Source of the DNA: Prosthecomicrobium sp. N25
Lineage (GTDB): Bacteria > Pseudomonadota > Alphaproteobacteria > Rhizobiales > Ancalomicrobiaceae
Direction of reading: 5' to 3'
Length of the DNA: 64,000 bases
Assembly (NCBI RefSeq): GCF_037203705.1
Contig: NZ_JBBCAT010000001.1
Location: 1,399,418-1,463,417 of the forward strand
The stretch's first letter is position 1. Every line of letters starts with the position of its first letter. A model generated the notes under the pieces. The model saw only the letters and a list, made by a program, of their open reading frames with translations, was not told the DNA's origin and ran no database searches. This document shows, one piece after another, positions 37,348-46,181 of the stretch. A program made the position numbers and the translations under genes.

Positions 37348-39348
37348 ATGACGAGCGGCGGGTATGGACGCGCGGGAGCTTTCGGGGAACGGCTTTTCAT
37401 GGGGATCTGGCACGCCATCACGGGTCATAGCCGGCAGCGCCGGGCCGTGCTCGGCAGCGGGCTCTTCGACGCCGCCTACTACCTGTCGCAGTTCAAGGAT
37501 TCCAGGGAGATCCCGGCGGATCCGCTCGCGCACTTCCTCGCTGCCGGGTGGAAGCAGGGCCGGCAGCCGAACCCAGTGTTCCACACCGCGTGGTACCGGT
37601 CCCGGCATCTCGGGACGCGGCGCAAGGTCAATCCACTCCTCCACTACATCGCGAGCGGCTGGAAGGCGGGCCTCGCGCCGCACCCGCTCTTCGACCCCCG
37701 CTGGTACCTAGCCCGTTACCCCGACCTCCAGAAGAAGCCCCTGGACCCGCTGCTGCACTTCCTGCGGCATGGCTCGGCGGAATTGCGCGACCCGAACCCG
37801 CTCTTCGATGCGGCACACTACGTCGCACGGCACCGGACCCCGGAGCCGACCTCCCTCTCGGCCTTGGCCCACTACATCTCGGCCAACGGCGACCCGGCGG
37901 CGGTGAGCCTGCCGCTCTTCGACGCGGGGGCCTATCTCTGGAACAACCCCGACGTCGAACAGAGCACGCTGACGCCGCTCGGACACTACCTGCAGCATGG
38001 GCGCCACGAGAACCGCCGCATGGTGCTGAACGGGGCCGCGCGATCCCGCATGGACCTGGCGGAGGGCCGCCCGACGGCGGGCCCGATTCCGCTCGCGATG
38101 GGGTTGCCCGCCGCGACTGCGGTGGCGCCTCCGCCGCCCGCCGGCGCGATAGCGGAACCGGCGCCCCCGGCCGCCGCGGCGCCGGCCGGCGCACCCGCGC
38201 CGTTCCGGTCGATCCTCGTGGTCAGCCAGTACTGCCCCTCTCGCGCGCATGCGGGCGGGCTGCGTATCCTGGACCTTTACCGCTTCATCAAGTCCCGCTG
38301 GCCGGGCCTGCGCGTCGACCTCTACACGCATCCCCGCCCGGGGATCGACTGGAGCTATGCGGACGCCGAGGCTCTGTTCGACGCGGTCCACTACGCCGCG
38401 ACCGAGGACCTGACGGCCGCCGAGATCACGAGGCTCGCCGGCGGCCGCCACTACGACGTGGTCGACTACCAGTTCGTCCATGCCGGGCGCGATCACCGCG
38501 CCATGCGGGCGATCGGCGACCGGTTCCTCTTCACGCCCATGGAGGTCCTCACCCGGTCGCTCCACATCGCCGCCCAGTCGGCGGACCGACGCAAGGTGTT
38601 CAACCGCATACCCCATTTCGCCACCACGCTGGCGGCCGCGGCGGCCGAGGTGGACCTGACCCATGCGGTCGACTGGACCGTCTGCGTCAGCCGCTCGGAT
38701 GCGGCGTTCCTCCGGGCCATAACGGGCCGTCGCACGATTCAGCCGATCGAGACGGGGCTCTCGGGTCTGGAGTTCGACCTCGACCGGCTGGCGCGCGAGA
38801 CACCGCCGGCGCCCTCGGGCAAGCGGAACGTGATCGTCTACGTCGCCTATTTCGGCTCCGACACCAACGTGCAGGCCTTGGACTGGCTGCTCCGGGAGGT
38901 GCACCCGCGCATCCGCGACGCCGTTCCCGACTACCGACTGGACGTGGTCGGCCGCGGGGACCTGGAGCCGTTCCGGGCCCTGGCGGACGAGGCCGTCGAG
39001 CTCGTCGGCGAGGTGCCCGATCTCGCGCCCTTCATCGCACGCGCCAAGGTGGGCATCGCCCCCGCCCTCGGCGGCGCGGGGTTCCGGGGCAAGGTCAACC
39101 AGTATGCCCTCTTCGGCGTGCCGAGCGTGGTCTCCCGGCTCGCCGCCAAGGGCCTCGCCTATCGCGACGGGTCCGACATCCTCGTCGCCGATGGCCCGGA
39201 AGACTTCGCGCGGGGCTGCATCCGGCTTCTCCAGGACGGCCCCTATGCCGACCACATGGCGCGCCGCGCCAAGGAGACCTGCCTCGCCCGCTACACCTGG
39301 GCCGGACAGGCCGACCGCATCGCCAAGGTCTATGGGCTTCCCCGATGA
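37348..39348 (+). CDS. glycosyltransferase with N-terminal FDxxYYL repeats
   Basis: A 666-residue protein. Residues 40-225 contain five repeats of about 38 residues starting at Phe40, 78, 115, 153 and 191 (e.g. LFDAAYYLSQ, LFDPRWYLARYPDL). A Pro/Ala linker follows at about 240-285. The C-terminal part is GT-B fold, GT4-like (LVVSQYCPSRAHAGGLRI, RNVIVYVAYFGSDTNVQALDWLL, VGIAPALGGAGFRGKVNQY). It would add a sugar to a nascent glycan using a nucleotide sugar. Its stop overlaps the next gene (ATGA). An in-frame ATG at 37399 is an alternative start. Confidence 0.85.
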   Translation: MTSGGYGRAGAFGERLFMGIWHAITGHSRQRRAVLGSGLFDAAYYLSQFKDSREIPADPLAHFLAAGWKQGRQPNPVFHTAWYRSRHLGTRRKVNPLLHYIASGWKAGLAPHPLFDPRWYLARYPDLQKKPLDPLLHFLRHGSAELRDPNPLFDAAHYVARHRTPEPTSLSALAHYISANGDPAAVSLPLFDAGAYLWNNPDVEQSTLTPLGHYLQHGRHENRRMVLNGAARSRMDLAEGRPTAGPIPLAMGLPAATAVAPPPPAGAIAEPAPPAAAAPAGAPAPFRSILVVSQYCPSRAHAGGLRILDLYRFIKSRWPGLRVDLYTHPRPGIDWSYADAEALFDAVHYAATEDLTAAEITRLAGGRHYDVVDYQFVHAGRDHRAMRAIGDRFLFTPMEVLTRSLHIAAQSADRRKVFNRIPHFATTLAAAAAEVDLTHAVDWTVCVSRSDAAFLRAITGRRTIQPIETGLSGLEFDLDRLARETPPAPSGKRNVIVYVAYFGSDTNVQALDWLLREVHPRIRDAVPDYRLDVVGRGDLEPFRALADEAVELVGEVPDLAPFIARAKVGIAPALGGAGFRGKVNQYALFGVPSVVSRLAAKGLAYRDGSDILVADGPEDFARGCIRLLQDGPYADHMARRAKETCLARYTWAGQADRIAKVYGLPR

Positions 39349-40337
39349 CGACGCAACCGCCCAAGGTGACCGTTGTGGTCCCCTCCTACAATCACGGCGC
39401 CTATATCGGGCAGCGTCTCGAATCGATCCTGAACCAGACCTACCGGGACTTCGAGCTCGTCGTCATCGACGACCGGTCGCCCGACCACTCGGACGACGTG
39501 ATCCGGTCCTACCTGGACAGCCACCAGTTCCGATACATCCGCAACGAGAAGAACAGCGGGACACCCTTCGCGGCCTGGGAATATGCCGCGCGGACCGCAC
39601 GCGGCACCTACCTGTGGATCTGCGAATCCGACGACGTCGCCGATCCGCAGTTCCTGTCGGTCGCCGTGCCGGCCATGGACGCCAACCCCGACGCCGCCCT
39701 GTTCTACACCGACAGCTGGATCATCGACGCGAAGGGCGAGCGCATCGATTCCACCGACAGCTACTTCCACGACATCTGGCAGGAATCGCGCTGGGACGCC
39801 GACTTCAAGGCGGACGGCTTGCAGGAGCTGAAGCACTTCCAATTGCGCGGCCAGACGGTGCCGAACATGAGCTCGGCCCTGATCCGCACCGACGCCTTCC
39901 GGGCCGCCTACACGCCCATCCTCAAGCGATTCCGGCTTTGCGGCGACTGGGTCTTCATCGGGCTCGTCATGCTGCAGGGGGCCGTCCTGTTCCGGAACGA
40001 GGCGCTGAGCCACTTCCGGCGGCACGAATCGACCGCGCGGGTCCGCGTCAAGTCGGCGCTGTCGCAGGCGGAGTTCGTGCTGACCAAGTACCTGCTCTAC
40101 CGGGCCGGAGGCTACCCGCCGCGGGACTTCGCCCACGCGGTCCGCCTCGACGGCATCCGGTTCATCTACGAGCCGGCGAGCGCCTGGGACGTCGTCAAGG
40201 CGATGCTGTCGGTGTCGCCGGTCAAGACGATCGGGGCCGGATTGATGCTGGCCTACTCGCTCGCCCACCATCGGGACTACGTCGCCCGCTACCGCGCCCG
40301 GCGGCGCCAGCAGGCCCTCGCCGCCCGAGGATCGTGA
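39345..40337 (+). CDS. family 2 glycosyltransferase
   Basis: A 330-residue single-domain GT-A enzyme. The opening VTVVVPSYNHGAYIGQRLESIL, LVVIDDRSPDHSDDVI, and WICESDDVADPQFL (DxD-like site) are standard. The C terminus has hydrophobic stretches (VKTIGAGLMLAYSLAH) that may touch the membrane. It starts within the preceding gene's stop (ATGA), so both are co-translated. It presumably extends the glycan made by the same operon. The donor is unknown. Confidence 0.92.
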   Translation: MTTQPPKVTVVVPSYNHGAYIGQRLESILNQTYRDFELVVIDDRSPDHSDDVIRSYLDSHQFRYIRNEKNSGTPFAAWEYAARTARGTYLWICESDDVADPQFLSVAVPAMDANPDAALFYTDSWIIDAKGERIDSTDSYFHDIWQESRWDADFKADGLQELKHFQLRGQTVPNMSSALIRTDAFRAAYTPILKRFRLCGDWVFIGLVMLQGAVLFRNEALSHFRRHESTARVRVKSALSQAEFVLTKYLLYRAGGYPPRDFAHAVRLDGIRFIYEPASAWDVVKAMLSVSPVKTIGAGLMLAYSLAHHRDYVARYRARRRQQALAARGS

Positions 40338-40343
40338 AGCCGC

Positions 40344-40452
40344 GTCATGCCGGCCCCACGAAGATCCGACCTTTCGATCTGTCTTTTGCCGGGCTTGTCC
40401 CGGCAATCGACGCCACCAGGACCGAACGCCCGTCCTGGATGCCCGGCATGAC
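40344..40452. repeat. REP-like palindromic element, related family
   Basis: The outer arms are GTCATGCCGG (40344-40353) and CCGGCATGAC (40443-40452). Inside is a perfect hairpin TTGCCGGG-CTTGT-CCCGGCAA (40386-40406), with GTCTTTT/AAAAGAC nearby. It is about 109 bases long and lies between convergent genes ending at 40337 and 40482, where it could act as a bidirectional terminator. Its ends resemble family A, but the interior differs. Confidence 0.75.
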
Positions 40453-40481
40453 AGAAGAAAAGACGCTACAAGGGGACTAGA

Positions 40482-41330
40482 TCACTTCCTGGCGACGAAC
40501 TGCAGCTGGTAGCCGCCGAGGTAGCCGAATTCCAGCGAGTACATGCAGAGCGCATAGACGTCGCGGAAGCCGAGGCGCCGGACGTCGTCGAGCATCTCCC
40601 AGCCGAAATGGGTGAAGCACAGGCAGCCTTCAGTGGTCAGCGGGTCGCCGTGATACTCGGGCGGCAGGATGTGCTCGATGCCGGTCTCGGTGAGGCGGGC
40701 CCGGATCGTGTTGCGCGGATTGCCGGACACGAACGGAACGGACCAGAAGAGGTGGCCGTCGGGCCGCAGGACCCGGTGGCATTCCCGGAAGGCTGCCATG
40801 AAGTCCGGAATGTGCTCGAGCACGTCGAGCGACACGACCGCATCGAAGCTGTCGTCCGCGAAGGTGAGCGCGGTAAGGTCCTCGTTGCGCACCCCGGCCG
40901 CGTTGGCGGCGCCCCGCGGGACCGCCGCGCCCAGATATTCGCTGCCGACCGTCGCCGGGTAGGCTCCCGCGAAATAGGCGTACATGGGGGTGACCTGTTC
41001 GGTCGCATAGATCGTGCTGTCGTCGTGCAGCCCGAGCTCCATGTCGACCGCGTGGATGGTCGCCCGCATGCGGTTGTTGAAGTAGGTCAGCGGGCAGAGC
41101 ACCCGCTCCCGCCAGTTCACCACCGGCGGACCGGGCGAATGCTGGAAGTCGACCAGGAAATCGACCTGCCGGCCTGCCGTGTAGGAATAGCCGGGCACCG
41201 TGAAGGACCGGTTGTCCGGCGGGACAAGCGCCTGGATGGCGTCCATGTGCCGCGCCAGGTTGCCGGCCTCGCGCGCCGAATAGCGCAGGAAGTCCTCGTA
41301 GGTCCGCAGTCTCGCCACGCGCAGCGACAT
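40482..41330 (-). CDS. SAM-dependent methyltransferase, class I
   Basis: A 282-residue protein from ATG 41330 with GGGAG upstream. The methyltransferase core appears late in the chain: FDAVVSLDVLEHIPDFMAAFREC and LRPDGHLFWSVPF. The glycine-rich SAM site is not in its usual form but TVGSEYLGAAV precedes it. Several glycan loci use such enzymes to O-methylate sugars. It is the last gene of the minus-strand block that starts at hddC-gmhB. A role in methylating a deoxysugar is a reasonable guess only. Confidence 0.85.
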   Translation of the reverse strand: MSLRVARLRTYEDFLRYSAREAGNLARHMDAIQALVPPDNRSFTVPGYSYTAGRQVDFLVDFQHSPGPPVVNWRERVLCPLTYFNNRMRATIHAVDMELGLHDDSTIYATEQVTPMYAYFAGAYPATVGSEYLGAAVPRGAANAAGVRNEDLTALTFADDSFDAVVSLDVLEHIPDFMAAFRECHRVLRPDGHLFWSVPFVSGNPRNTIRARLTETGIEHILPPEYHGDPLTTEGCLCFTHFGWEMLDDVRRLGFRDVYALCMYSLEFGYLGGYQLQFVARK

Positions 41331-41397
41331 GCCCGTCTCCCTGCCGCGGGCAGGAGCGGGCCGATTTCGGCGCGCCTGCCCGAGCTCGATGATTCTG

Positions 41398-42561
41398 TCA
41401 TTCCGGCACCGGCGGCACGGCCGCCCGGCGCCACGACCGCAGGCTCCGGATCGCTCCGGCCAGGTGATAGAGCGTGCTGGCCGGCATCGTCCGGCTGACG
41501 GGGCGGTCGACCTCGTCGAGCTGGTCGATCCAGCCGCCGCCGAGTTCCGCGACGGCATAGCAGCGCCTCAGCCGCTCCGCCATCGCTTCGACGAGGGCCG
41601 CCCGGGCCATGCCGCCGGCGGCGGCCTCGGCGACAAGGGCCTTGAGGGCTTCGCAGTGGGGCCAGAGGCGGCTCGATCGCTTGCGGACGGCCCCGTCCTC
41701 GCCCGTCTCGTCGACGACCCGCCCGGTCGCCGGATCGACGCCAGTCGCCAGCGCTGCGGCGACCAGCCGCCCCGGCAGGCCGGGGCACGCGCGCCCGGTG
41801 ATCGCCGCATGGCGGTCCAGGAGCCAAGCCCACTCCATCTGGTGTCCCGGCTCCACGCTGCCCAGGCCCGGCGCGGGCGCGACGGTCCAATCTTCGTGGA
41901 ACAGCTCCCGCACGGTGCCGGCCTCGGGGTCGACGAAGCGCGCGAGCGCCAGGTCGAGCACCTCGTCCCGGAGGCGGGCGATCCGCTCGTCGGGAAGGAC
42001 CACCGAGAGCTCGAGGAGAGCCTCGAAGAGGTGCATGTGCGGGTTCTGCCGGCGCAACCCGTCGGGCCGCGGCAGGGCGTCCCAGAAGCCGCCGTGCCGC
42101 GGGTCCCGGAAGTCGCGCTCCAGATGGTCGAGGCTCCGATCGACGGCCGACCGGAAGGGCCCCGGCACGCCGAGGCGCAGGAGCCAGGCGAGGGCGTAGA
42201 GGACGAAGGCATGGGCGTAGAGATCGCTCGTGGCGACGCTGCGGCCGGGCTCGGGACCGATCGAGAAGAGCCACCCGGGGGCATCGCCCGCCGGCCGCCA
42301 ACGGGCGAGCAAGGTGCGTCCGGCCAAGGCGGCCAGGTCGGCGCCGGGCGGAAACGTGCCGTCGAGCCCGGCCTCGGCGAAGACGCTGATCTGGCGCGCC
42401 TGCACCATGACGCGCCGCGGCGCCGTCGCGACGGGCAGGCGGTCGAACCCGAGCTGCTCGTGGAAGGCGCCGGTGTCCCGGTCGAAGCCGGCGCCGGCCC
42501 AGAGCGGCAGCGCCTCCGCGGCGTACCAGTCCAGAAGGGAGTCCACGGCCGCGGCGCTCAT
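41398..42561 (-). CDS. AGE-family sugar epimerase/isomerase
   Basis: A 387-residue (alpha/alpha)6-barrel protein of the N-acylglucosamine 2-epimerase family, which includes mannose and cellobiose epimerases and phosphomannose isomerase-like proteins. Conserved stretches are QARQISVFAEAG, SDLYAHAFVLYALAW, RQNPHMHLFEALLEL, VEPGHQMEWAWLL and the final STLYHLAGAI. The histidines in these motifs are the likely catalytic pair. It lies among heptose and mannose genes and may supply mannose or fructose phosphate; the substrate is not certain. Confidence 0.85.
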   Translation of the reverse strand: MSAAAVDSLLDWYAAEALPLWAGAGFDRDTGAFHEQLGFDRLPVATAPRRVMVQARQISVFAEAGLDGTFPPGADLAALAGRTLLARWRPAGDAPGWLFSIGPEPGRSVATSDLYAHAFVLYALAWLLRLGVPGPFRSAVDRSLDHLERDFRDPRHGGFWDALPRPDGLRRQNPHMHLFEALLELSVVLPDERIARLRDEVLDLALARFVDPEAGTVRELFHEDWTVAPAPGLGSVEPGHQMEWAWLLDRHAAITGRACPGLPGRLVAAALATGVDPATGRVVDETGEDGAVRKRSSRLWPHCEALKALVAEAAAGGMARAALVEAMAERLRRCYAVAELGGGWIDQLDEVDRPVSRTMPASTLYHLAGAIRSLRSWRRAAVPPVPE

Positions 42562-42587
42562 GCCTTTGCGTCCCGGTTCGGCGAGGG

Positions 42588-43163
42588 TCAGATGAACCCG
42601 ACGGCGCGAAGGCCGTCCTCGATATGGGCGCAGAGCGCGTGTTCGAGGAACACATGCGCTTCCTGGATGACCGAGTTCGCGTCCGACGGCACCACCAGCG
42701 GTACCGTCGCCAGGCCGGCGGCCTGTCCGCCGCCCTTGCCGAGGAGACCGATGCTGGCGATGCCGAGCCGGGACGCGACCTCCAGCGCGCGCAGGATGTT
42801 CTCCGAGTTGCCGGAGGTGGAGACGGCGACCAGAACGTCGCCGCGCCGTCCGAGCGCCTCGACCTGTCGGGAGAAGATCTCCGCGAAGGAGAAGTCGTTG
42901 GCGATCAGCGTCAGGGCCGAGCTGTCCGTCGTCAGCGCCAGCGCCGCGAGCGGCCGCCGGTTGGTCGAGTAGCGGCCCGTGATCTCGGAGGCGAAATGCT
43001 GGCAGTCCCCGGCCGAGCCGCCGTTGCCGCAGATCATCAGCTTGCCCCCCGACGCCAGTGCCTCCACCGCGAGGCCGGCGGCACGGGCGAGATCCGGTCC
43101 GAGCCCGCGCATCGTCGCGAAGGCCTCGAGATGCCGGTTCAGCATGTCCTCGAACAGAGCCAC
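42588..43163 (-). CDS. gmhA: sedoheptulose-7-phosphate isomerase (phosphoheptose isomerase)
   Basis: A 191-residue SIS-domain protein. It converts sedoheptulose 7-phosphate to D-glycero-D-manno-heptose 7-phosphate, the first step of heptose nucleotide synthesis. The ICGNGGSAGDCQHFASEITGR stretch is the hallmark, and STSGNSENILRAL is the second phosphate loop. It lies in one run with hddA, hddC-gmhB, the 4,6-dehydratase and the reductase, so it feeds that pathway. Confidence 0.93.
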   Translation of the reverse strand: MALFEDMLNRHLEAFATMRGLGPDLARAAGLAVEALASGGKLMICGNGGSAGDCQHFASEITGRYSTNRRPLAALALTTDSSALTLIANDFSFAEIFSRQVEALGRRGDVLVAVSTSGNSENILRALEVASRLGIASIGLLGKGGGQAAGLATVPLVVPSDANSVIQEAHVFLEHALCAHIEDGLRAVGFI

Positions 43164-43188
43164 GTCCCCTCCAGAGCCGATCAGGCGT

Positions 43189-44109
43189 TCAGGCGTTCAG
43201 GCCGTACCAATCCCAGGTCTCCCGGAGGCCGACCTCGATCGGGTAGACGCATTCAAATCCGATGGAGGCGAGCCGGCCGAGGTCGTAGGCGCGATAGTCC
43301 TGGCCGTTCGGCTTGCTCGCGTCCCAGACGATGCGGTCGGAAAGGCCCGAGATGCGGCCGAGCGCCTCCACGATCTCGGCGATTCTGTAGACGCGGCCGC
43401 TGCCGATGTTCACCGGCCCGCTCAGCCGCTCCATGATCGCCAGCCCGACCCGGGCGGCGTCCTTCACGTACATGAAGTCCCGCCGCGCCGAGCCGTCGCC
43501 CCAGACCACCACCTCTCCGCCGGTCCGGCCAGCGTCGTGGAACTTCTTGACGAGCGAGGGCACGACGTGGCCGCCGACCGTGTCGAACTTGTCCCGGGGA
43601 CCGAAGAGGTTGCAGGAGACGATGTAGGCCCAGTCGAGCCCGTAGCTGTCCGTGTAGGCCTCCAGCATGGCCAGCATGGCCCGCTTGGCGTGCGCGTAGG
43701 CGTTCTCGGACGGGTGCGGGCGGCCCGCGAAGATGTCGTCCTCCTTGAGCGGCAGCGACGGCGGCGGATAGGGATAGACCGCTCCCGTGCCCATCACGGT
43801 GATCTTGCGCACCCCGGCGCGCCGGCTCGCCTCGACCACGTTGGTGTTGATGGTGACGTTGTCGAGGAACGACAGGCCCTGGTTCATCATGTTGCCGAGG
43901 ATGCCGTAGACCCGCGCCGCCGCATGGAACACATAGGCCGGCCGATGCGCCTCGAAGAACGCGAAGGTCGCCGCCCGGTCGGTGAGGTCGCAGTCCTCCC
44001 GGCCCAGCGGGACCACGTGGCCGAAGCCTTCCCCGGCGAGGAGTTCCACGAGAGCTGAGCCGACCAGCCCCCTGGCTCCGGTGACGAGAATGACGGCGTC
44101 CCTATCCAT
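43189..44109 (-). CDS. GDP-L-fucose synthase-like reductase (probable GDP-6-deoxyheptose step)
   Basis: A 306-residue short-chain dehydrogenase with N-terminal VTGARGLVGSALVELL. The catalytic Tyr-Lys is in YAHAKRA and the Ser/Thr in GTGAVYP. In E. coli GDP-fucose synthase the equivalent loop is GSSCIYP, with a cysteine that assists epimerisation; here that position is Ala. The later GGHVVPSLVKKF keeps the histidine. The changed loop suggests C4 reduction without full epimerase activity. It lies next to the 4,6-dehydratase and hddA, so its substrate is probably GDP-4-keto-6-deoxyheptose rather than a mannose form. Confidence 0.8.
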   Translation of the reverse strand: MDRDAVILVTGARGLVGSALVELLAGEGFGHVVPLGREDCDLTDRAATFAFFEAHRPAYVFHAAARVYGILGNMMNQGLSFLDNVTINTNVVEASRRAGVRKITVMGTGAVYPYPPPSLPLKEDDIFAGRPHPSENAYAHAKRAMLAMLEAYTDSYGLDWAYIVSCNLFGPRDKFDTVGGHVVPSLVKKFHDAGRTGGEVVVWGDGSARRDFMYVKDAARVGLAIMERLSGPVNIGSGRVYRIAEIVEALGRISGLSDRIVWDASKPNGQDYRAYDLGRLASIGFECVYPIEVGLRETWDWYGLNA

Positions 44110-44127
44110 GGTCTCGCTCCCGCGGGT

Positions 44128-45138
44128 TCAGCGCGTCAGGAAATACTCGTGCTTGTCGACGCGCTGGCGCCAGTAGTCGAGGAGGTCCCGCATGGTGGTC
44201 TCGAACGGGATCTCGGGCTGCCAGCCCGTGTGGTTGCGGAATTTGGTCGTGTCGGGGACCTGCAGGTCGGCGTCGATAGGGCGCAGGCGTGCCGGGTCGG
44301 TCTCGACCGCGATGGCGTCCATGGTGGAATAGCCGATGAGCGTGTCGAGCATCGTCCGGATGCTGCAAGTGTGCGAGCCGCCGATGTTGTAGTAGGCGCC
44401 CGCGGTCGGGTTGACGGTGACCAGCATGTGGTAGGCGCGCACAGCGTCGCGCACGTCCGCCCATGTGCGCAGGCTGTCGAGGTTGCCCACCTTCACGACG
44501 GGCGGAAGCTTGTTGCGCTCGATCATCGCGATCTGCTTGGCAAAGGTGGATTCGGCGAAGACGTCCCCCCGGCGGGGGCCCGTATGGGTGAACATGCGCG
44601 TCGTCATCACGCACATGCCGTAGGCCTCGGCGTAGTAGCGGCCGACCAGGTCCGTGCCGACCTTCGAGATGGCGTAGGGCGACGCCGGATGGAACGTGCA
44701 TTCCTCGTCGATCGGCAGCTTCTCCTTCGGCACGCGGCCGAACACCTCCGAGGACGCGCAGACGTGGATGACCGCCTCGGGCGCATGGGTCCGCAAGGCG
44801 CCGAGCAGGCGTTCGGTGCCCTGGATGTTGGTGTCGAGCGTGTCCAGCGGCGCCGTGAAGGAGGTCTGCGGATAGCTTTGCGCGGCCAGATGGAAGACGT
44901 AGTGCGGCTTGGCGGCGGCGACGCAGGCCTGGATCGCCATCGTGTCGCGCAGGTCGGCATAGTGGAGCATGATCCGGTCGCCGCGGTTGATGCGGTCGAG
45001 GTGCGCGGCGATGTTGTCGAGCGGGCTGCGCCAGCGAAGCATGCCGTGGATCTCCCAGTCGGTCCGCTCCAGGAGGAAGTCCAGGAGGTGGGAGCCGACC
45101 ATCCCGGTCACGCCGGTGATGAGTGCGCGTGTGGCCAT
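44128..45138 (-). CDS. GDP-mannose/GDP-heptose 4,6-dehydratase family
   Basis: A 336-residue extended short-chain dehydrogenase. The Rossmann motif is ITGVTGMVGSHLLDFLL. The GMD-like SSEVFG and YAISK catalytic segments follow, as does the RMFTHTGPRRG substrate loop. The family removes water from a GDP-sugar to give the 4-keto-6-deoxy sugar. Neighbouring hddA/hddC-gmhB make GDP-heptose, so GDP-D-glycero-D-manno-heptose is the likely substrate, as in Yersinia and Campylobacter 6-deoxyheptose pathways. GDP-mannose from manC is the alternative. Confidence 0.87.
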   Translation of the reverse strand: MATRALITGVTGMVGSHLLDFLLERTDWEIHGMLRWRSPLDNIAAHLDRINRGDRIMLHYADLRDTMAIQACVAAAKPHYVFHLAAQSYPQTSFTAPLDTLDTNIQGTERLLGALRTHAPEAVIHVCASSEVFGRVPKEKLPIDEECTFHPASPYAISKVGTDLVGRYYAEAYGMCVMTTRMFTHTGPRRGDVFAESTFAKQIAMIERNKLPPVVKVGNLDSLRTWADVRDAVRAYHMLVTVNPTAGAYYNIGGSHTCSIRTMLDTLIGYSTMDAIAVETDPARLRPIDADLQVPDTTKFRNHTGWQPEIPFETTMRDLLDYWRQRVDKHEYFLTR

Positions 45139-45188
45139 CGCGTTCGCCTGTCCTTGGTGCCTGTTCGGGCCGAAGCCGTCCCGCCTTA

Positions 45189-46181
45189 TCAGCGGGTGAC
45201 GATCCGGGCGCCCTCGTCCTCGGTCTCGATCTTGACGAAATTCTGCGGCCCGAACGCCTCGGCCAGACGCTTCTGGCATTCGGGCGGAGCCAGGAACATG
45301 AAGAAGCCCCCGCCGCCGGCCCCGCACAGCTTGCCCCCGTAGGCGCCGAGCTTCATGCCGACCTCGTAGATCTCGTCGACCCGCGGCGTCGTGATGGCCG
45401 AGGAGAGCTTGCGCTTCGTCTCCCAGCCCTCGCTGAGCAGCCGGCCGAAATCGGCGAGGAGCCGCTCGGCGTCGTCGTTCTCCAGGATGCGCAGGCCCTC
45501 CCGGCAGAGGTCGACGAGGTGGCGCAGCTCGGTCCGGATCTTCCCCTCCGCGGTGCGCCGCACCTGCTCGTCCAGGGTCTGTGACGCCGAGCGCTGCAGG
45601 CCGGTATAGACGAGGCAGAGGCTCTCATTCAGCGCGTCCCGGTTCTCGGTCTTCATGCGGATCGGCTGGATCGCGAAATCGTCGCCCTGGAAGGTGTAGA
45701 GGCTGAGCCCGCCGAAGGCCGCATGGGTCTGGTCCTGGATCCCGACGTTTTCCTGCAGCAGGTCGTGCTCGATCCTGACCGCCTTCCGCATCAGGTCGTA
45801 CTTGGTGATCTTGCGCCCCGACAGGTGCTCGATCAGCCGCACGAACCCCACCGTGAAGGCGGACGAGCTGCCCAGCCCGGAATTGCCCGGCAGGTCGGAG
45901 ATGATGGCGATGTTGAGCGGCTCGTCGTAGCCGCAGTCCTGCAGGGTCGCCCGGATCGCGTTGTGCTTGATGTCCTCGATGCGGTCGACCGTCTCGACCA
46001 TCCGGTAGGTGACCCGGAATCGCGTCTCGGCATAGCCGACCATCGGCAGCGTGACGATGTAGATGTATTTGTTGATCGACGAGCCCAGCACCGCGCCCGG
46101 GAACTCCCGGAAATAGGCCGGATAGTCGGTTCCGCCGCCGAAGAAGCTGACGCGGAGCGGGGATCGGGCGATGGTCAGCAT
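45189..46181 (-). CDS. hddA: D-glycero-alpha-D-manno-heptose-7-phosphate kinase
   Basis: A 330-residue GHMP kinase. It phosphorylates the anomeric position to give heptose 1,7-bisphosphate. The family motifs are present: RSPLRVSFFGGGTDYP, the ATP loop LPGNSGLGSSSAFTVG, and GAGGGGFFMFL near the C terminus. Its 5' end overlaps the hddC-gmhB stop by seven bases, so they are coupled. The alpha-anomer kinase implies the GDP branch, not the ADP-heptose branch. Confidence 0.9.
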   Translation of the reverse strand: MLTIARSPLRVSFFGGGTDYPAYFREFPGAVLGSSINKYIYIVTLPMVGYAETRFRVTYRMVETVDRIEDIKHNAIRATLQDCGYDEPLNIAIISDLPGNSGLGSSSAFTVGFVRLIEHLSGRKITKYDLMRKAVRIEHDLLQENVGIQDQTHAAFGGLSLYTFQGDDFAIQPIRMKTENRDALNESLCLVYTGLQRSASQTLDEQVRRTAEGKIRTELRHLVDLCREGLRILENDDAERLLADFGRLLSEGWETKRKLSSAITTPRVDEIYEVGMKLGAYGGKLCGAGGGGFFMFLAPPECQKRLAEAFGPQNFVKIETEDEGARIVTR

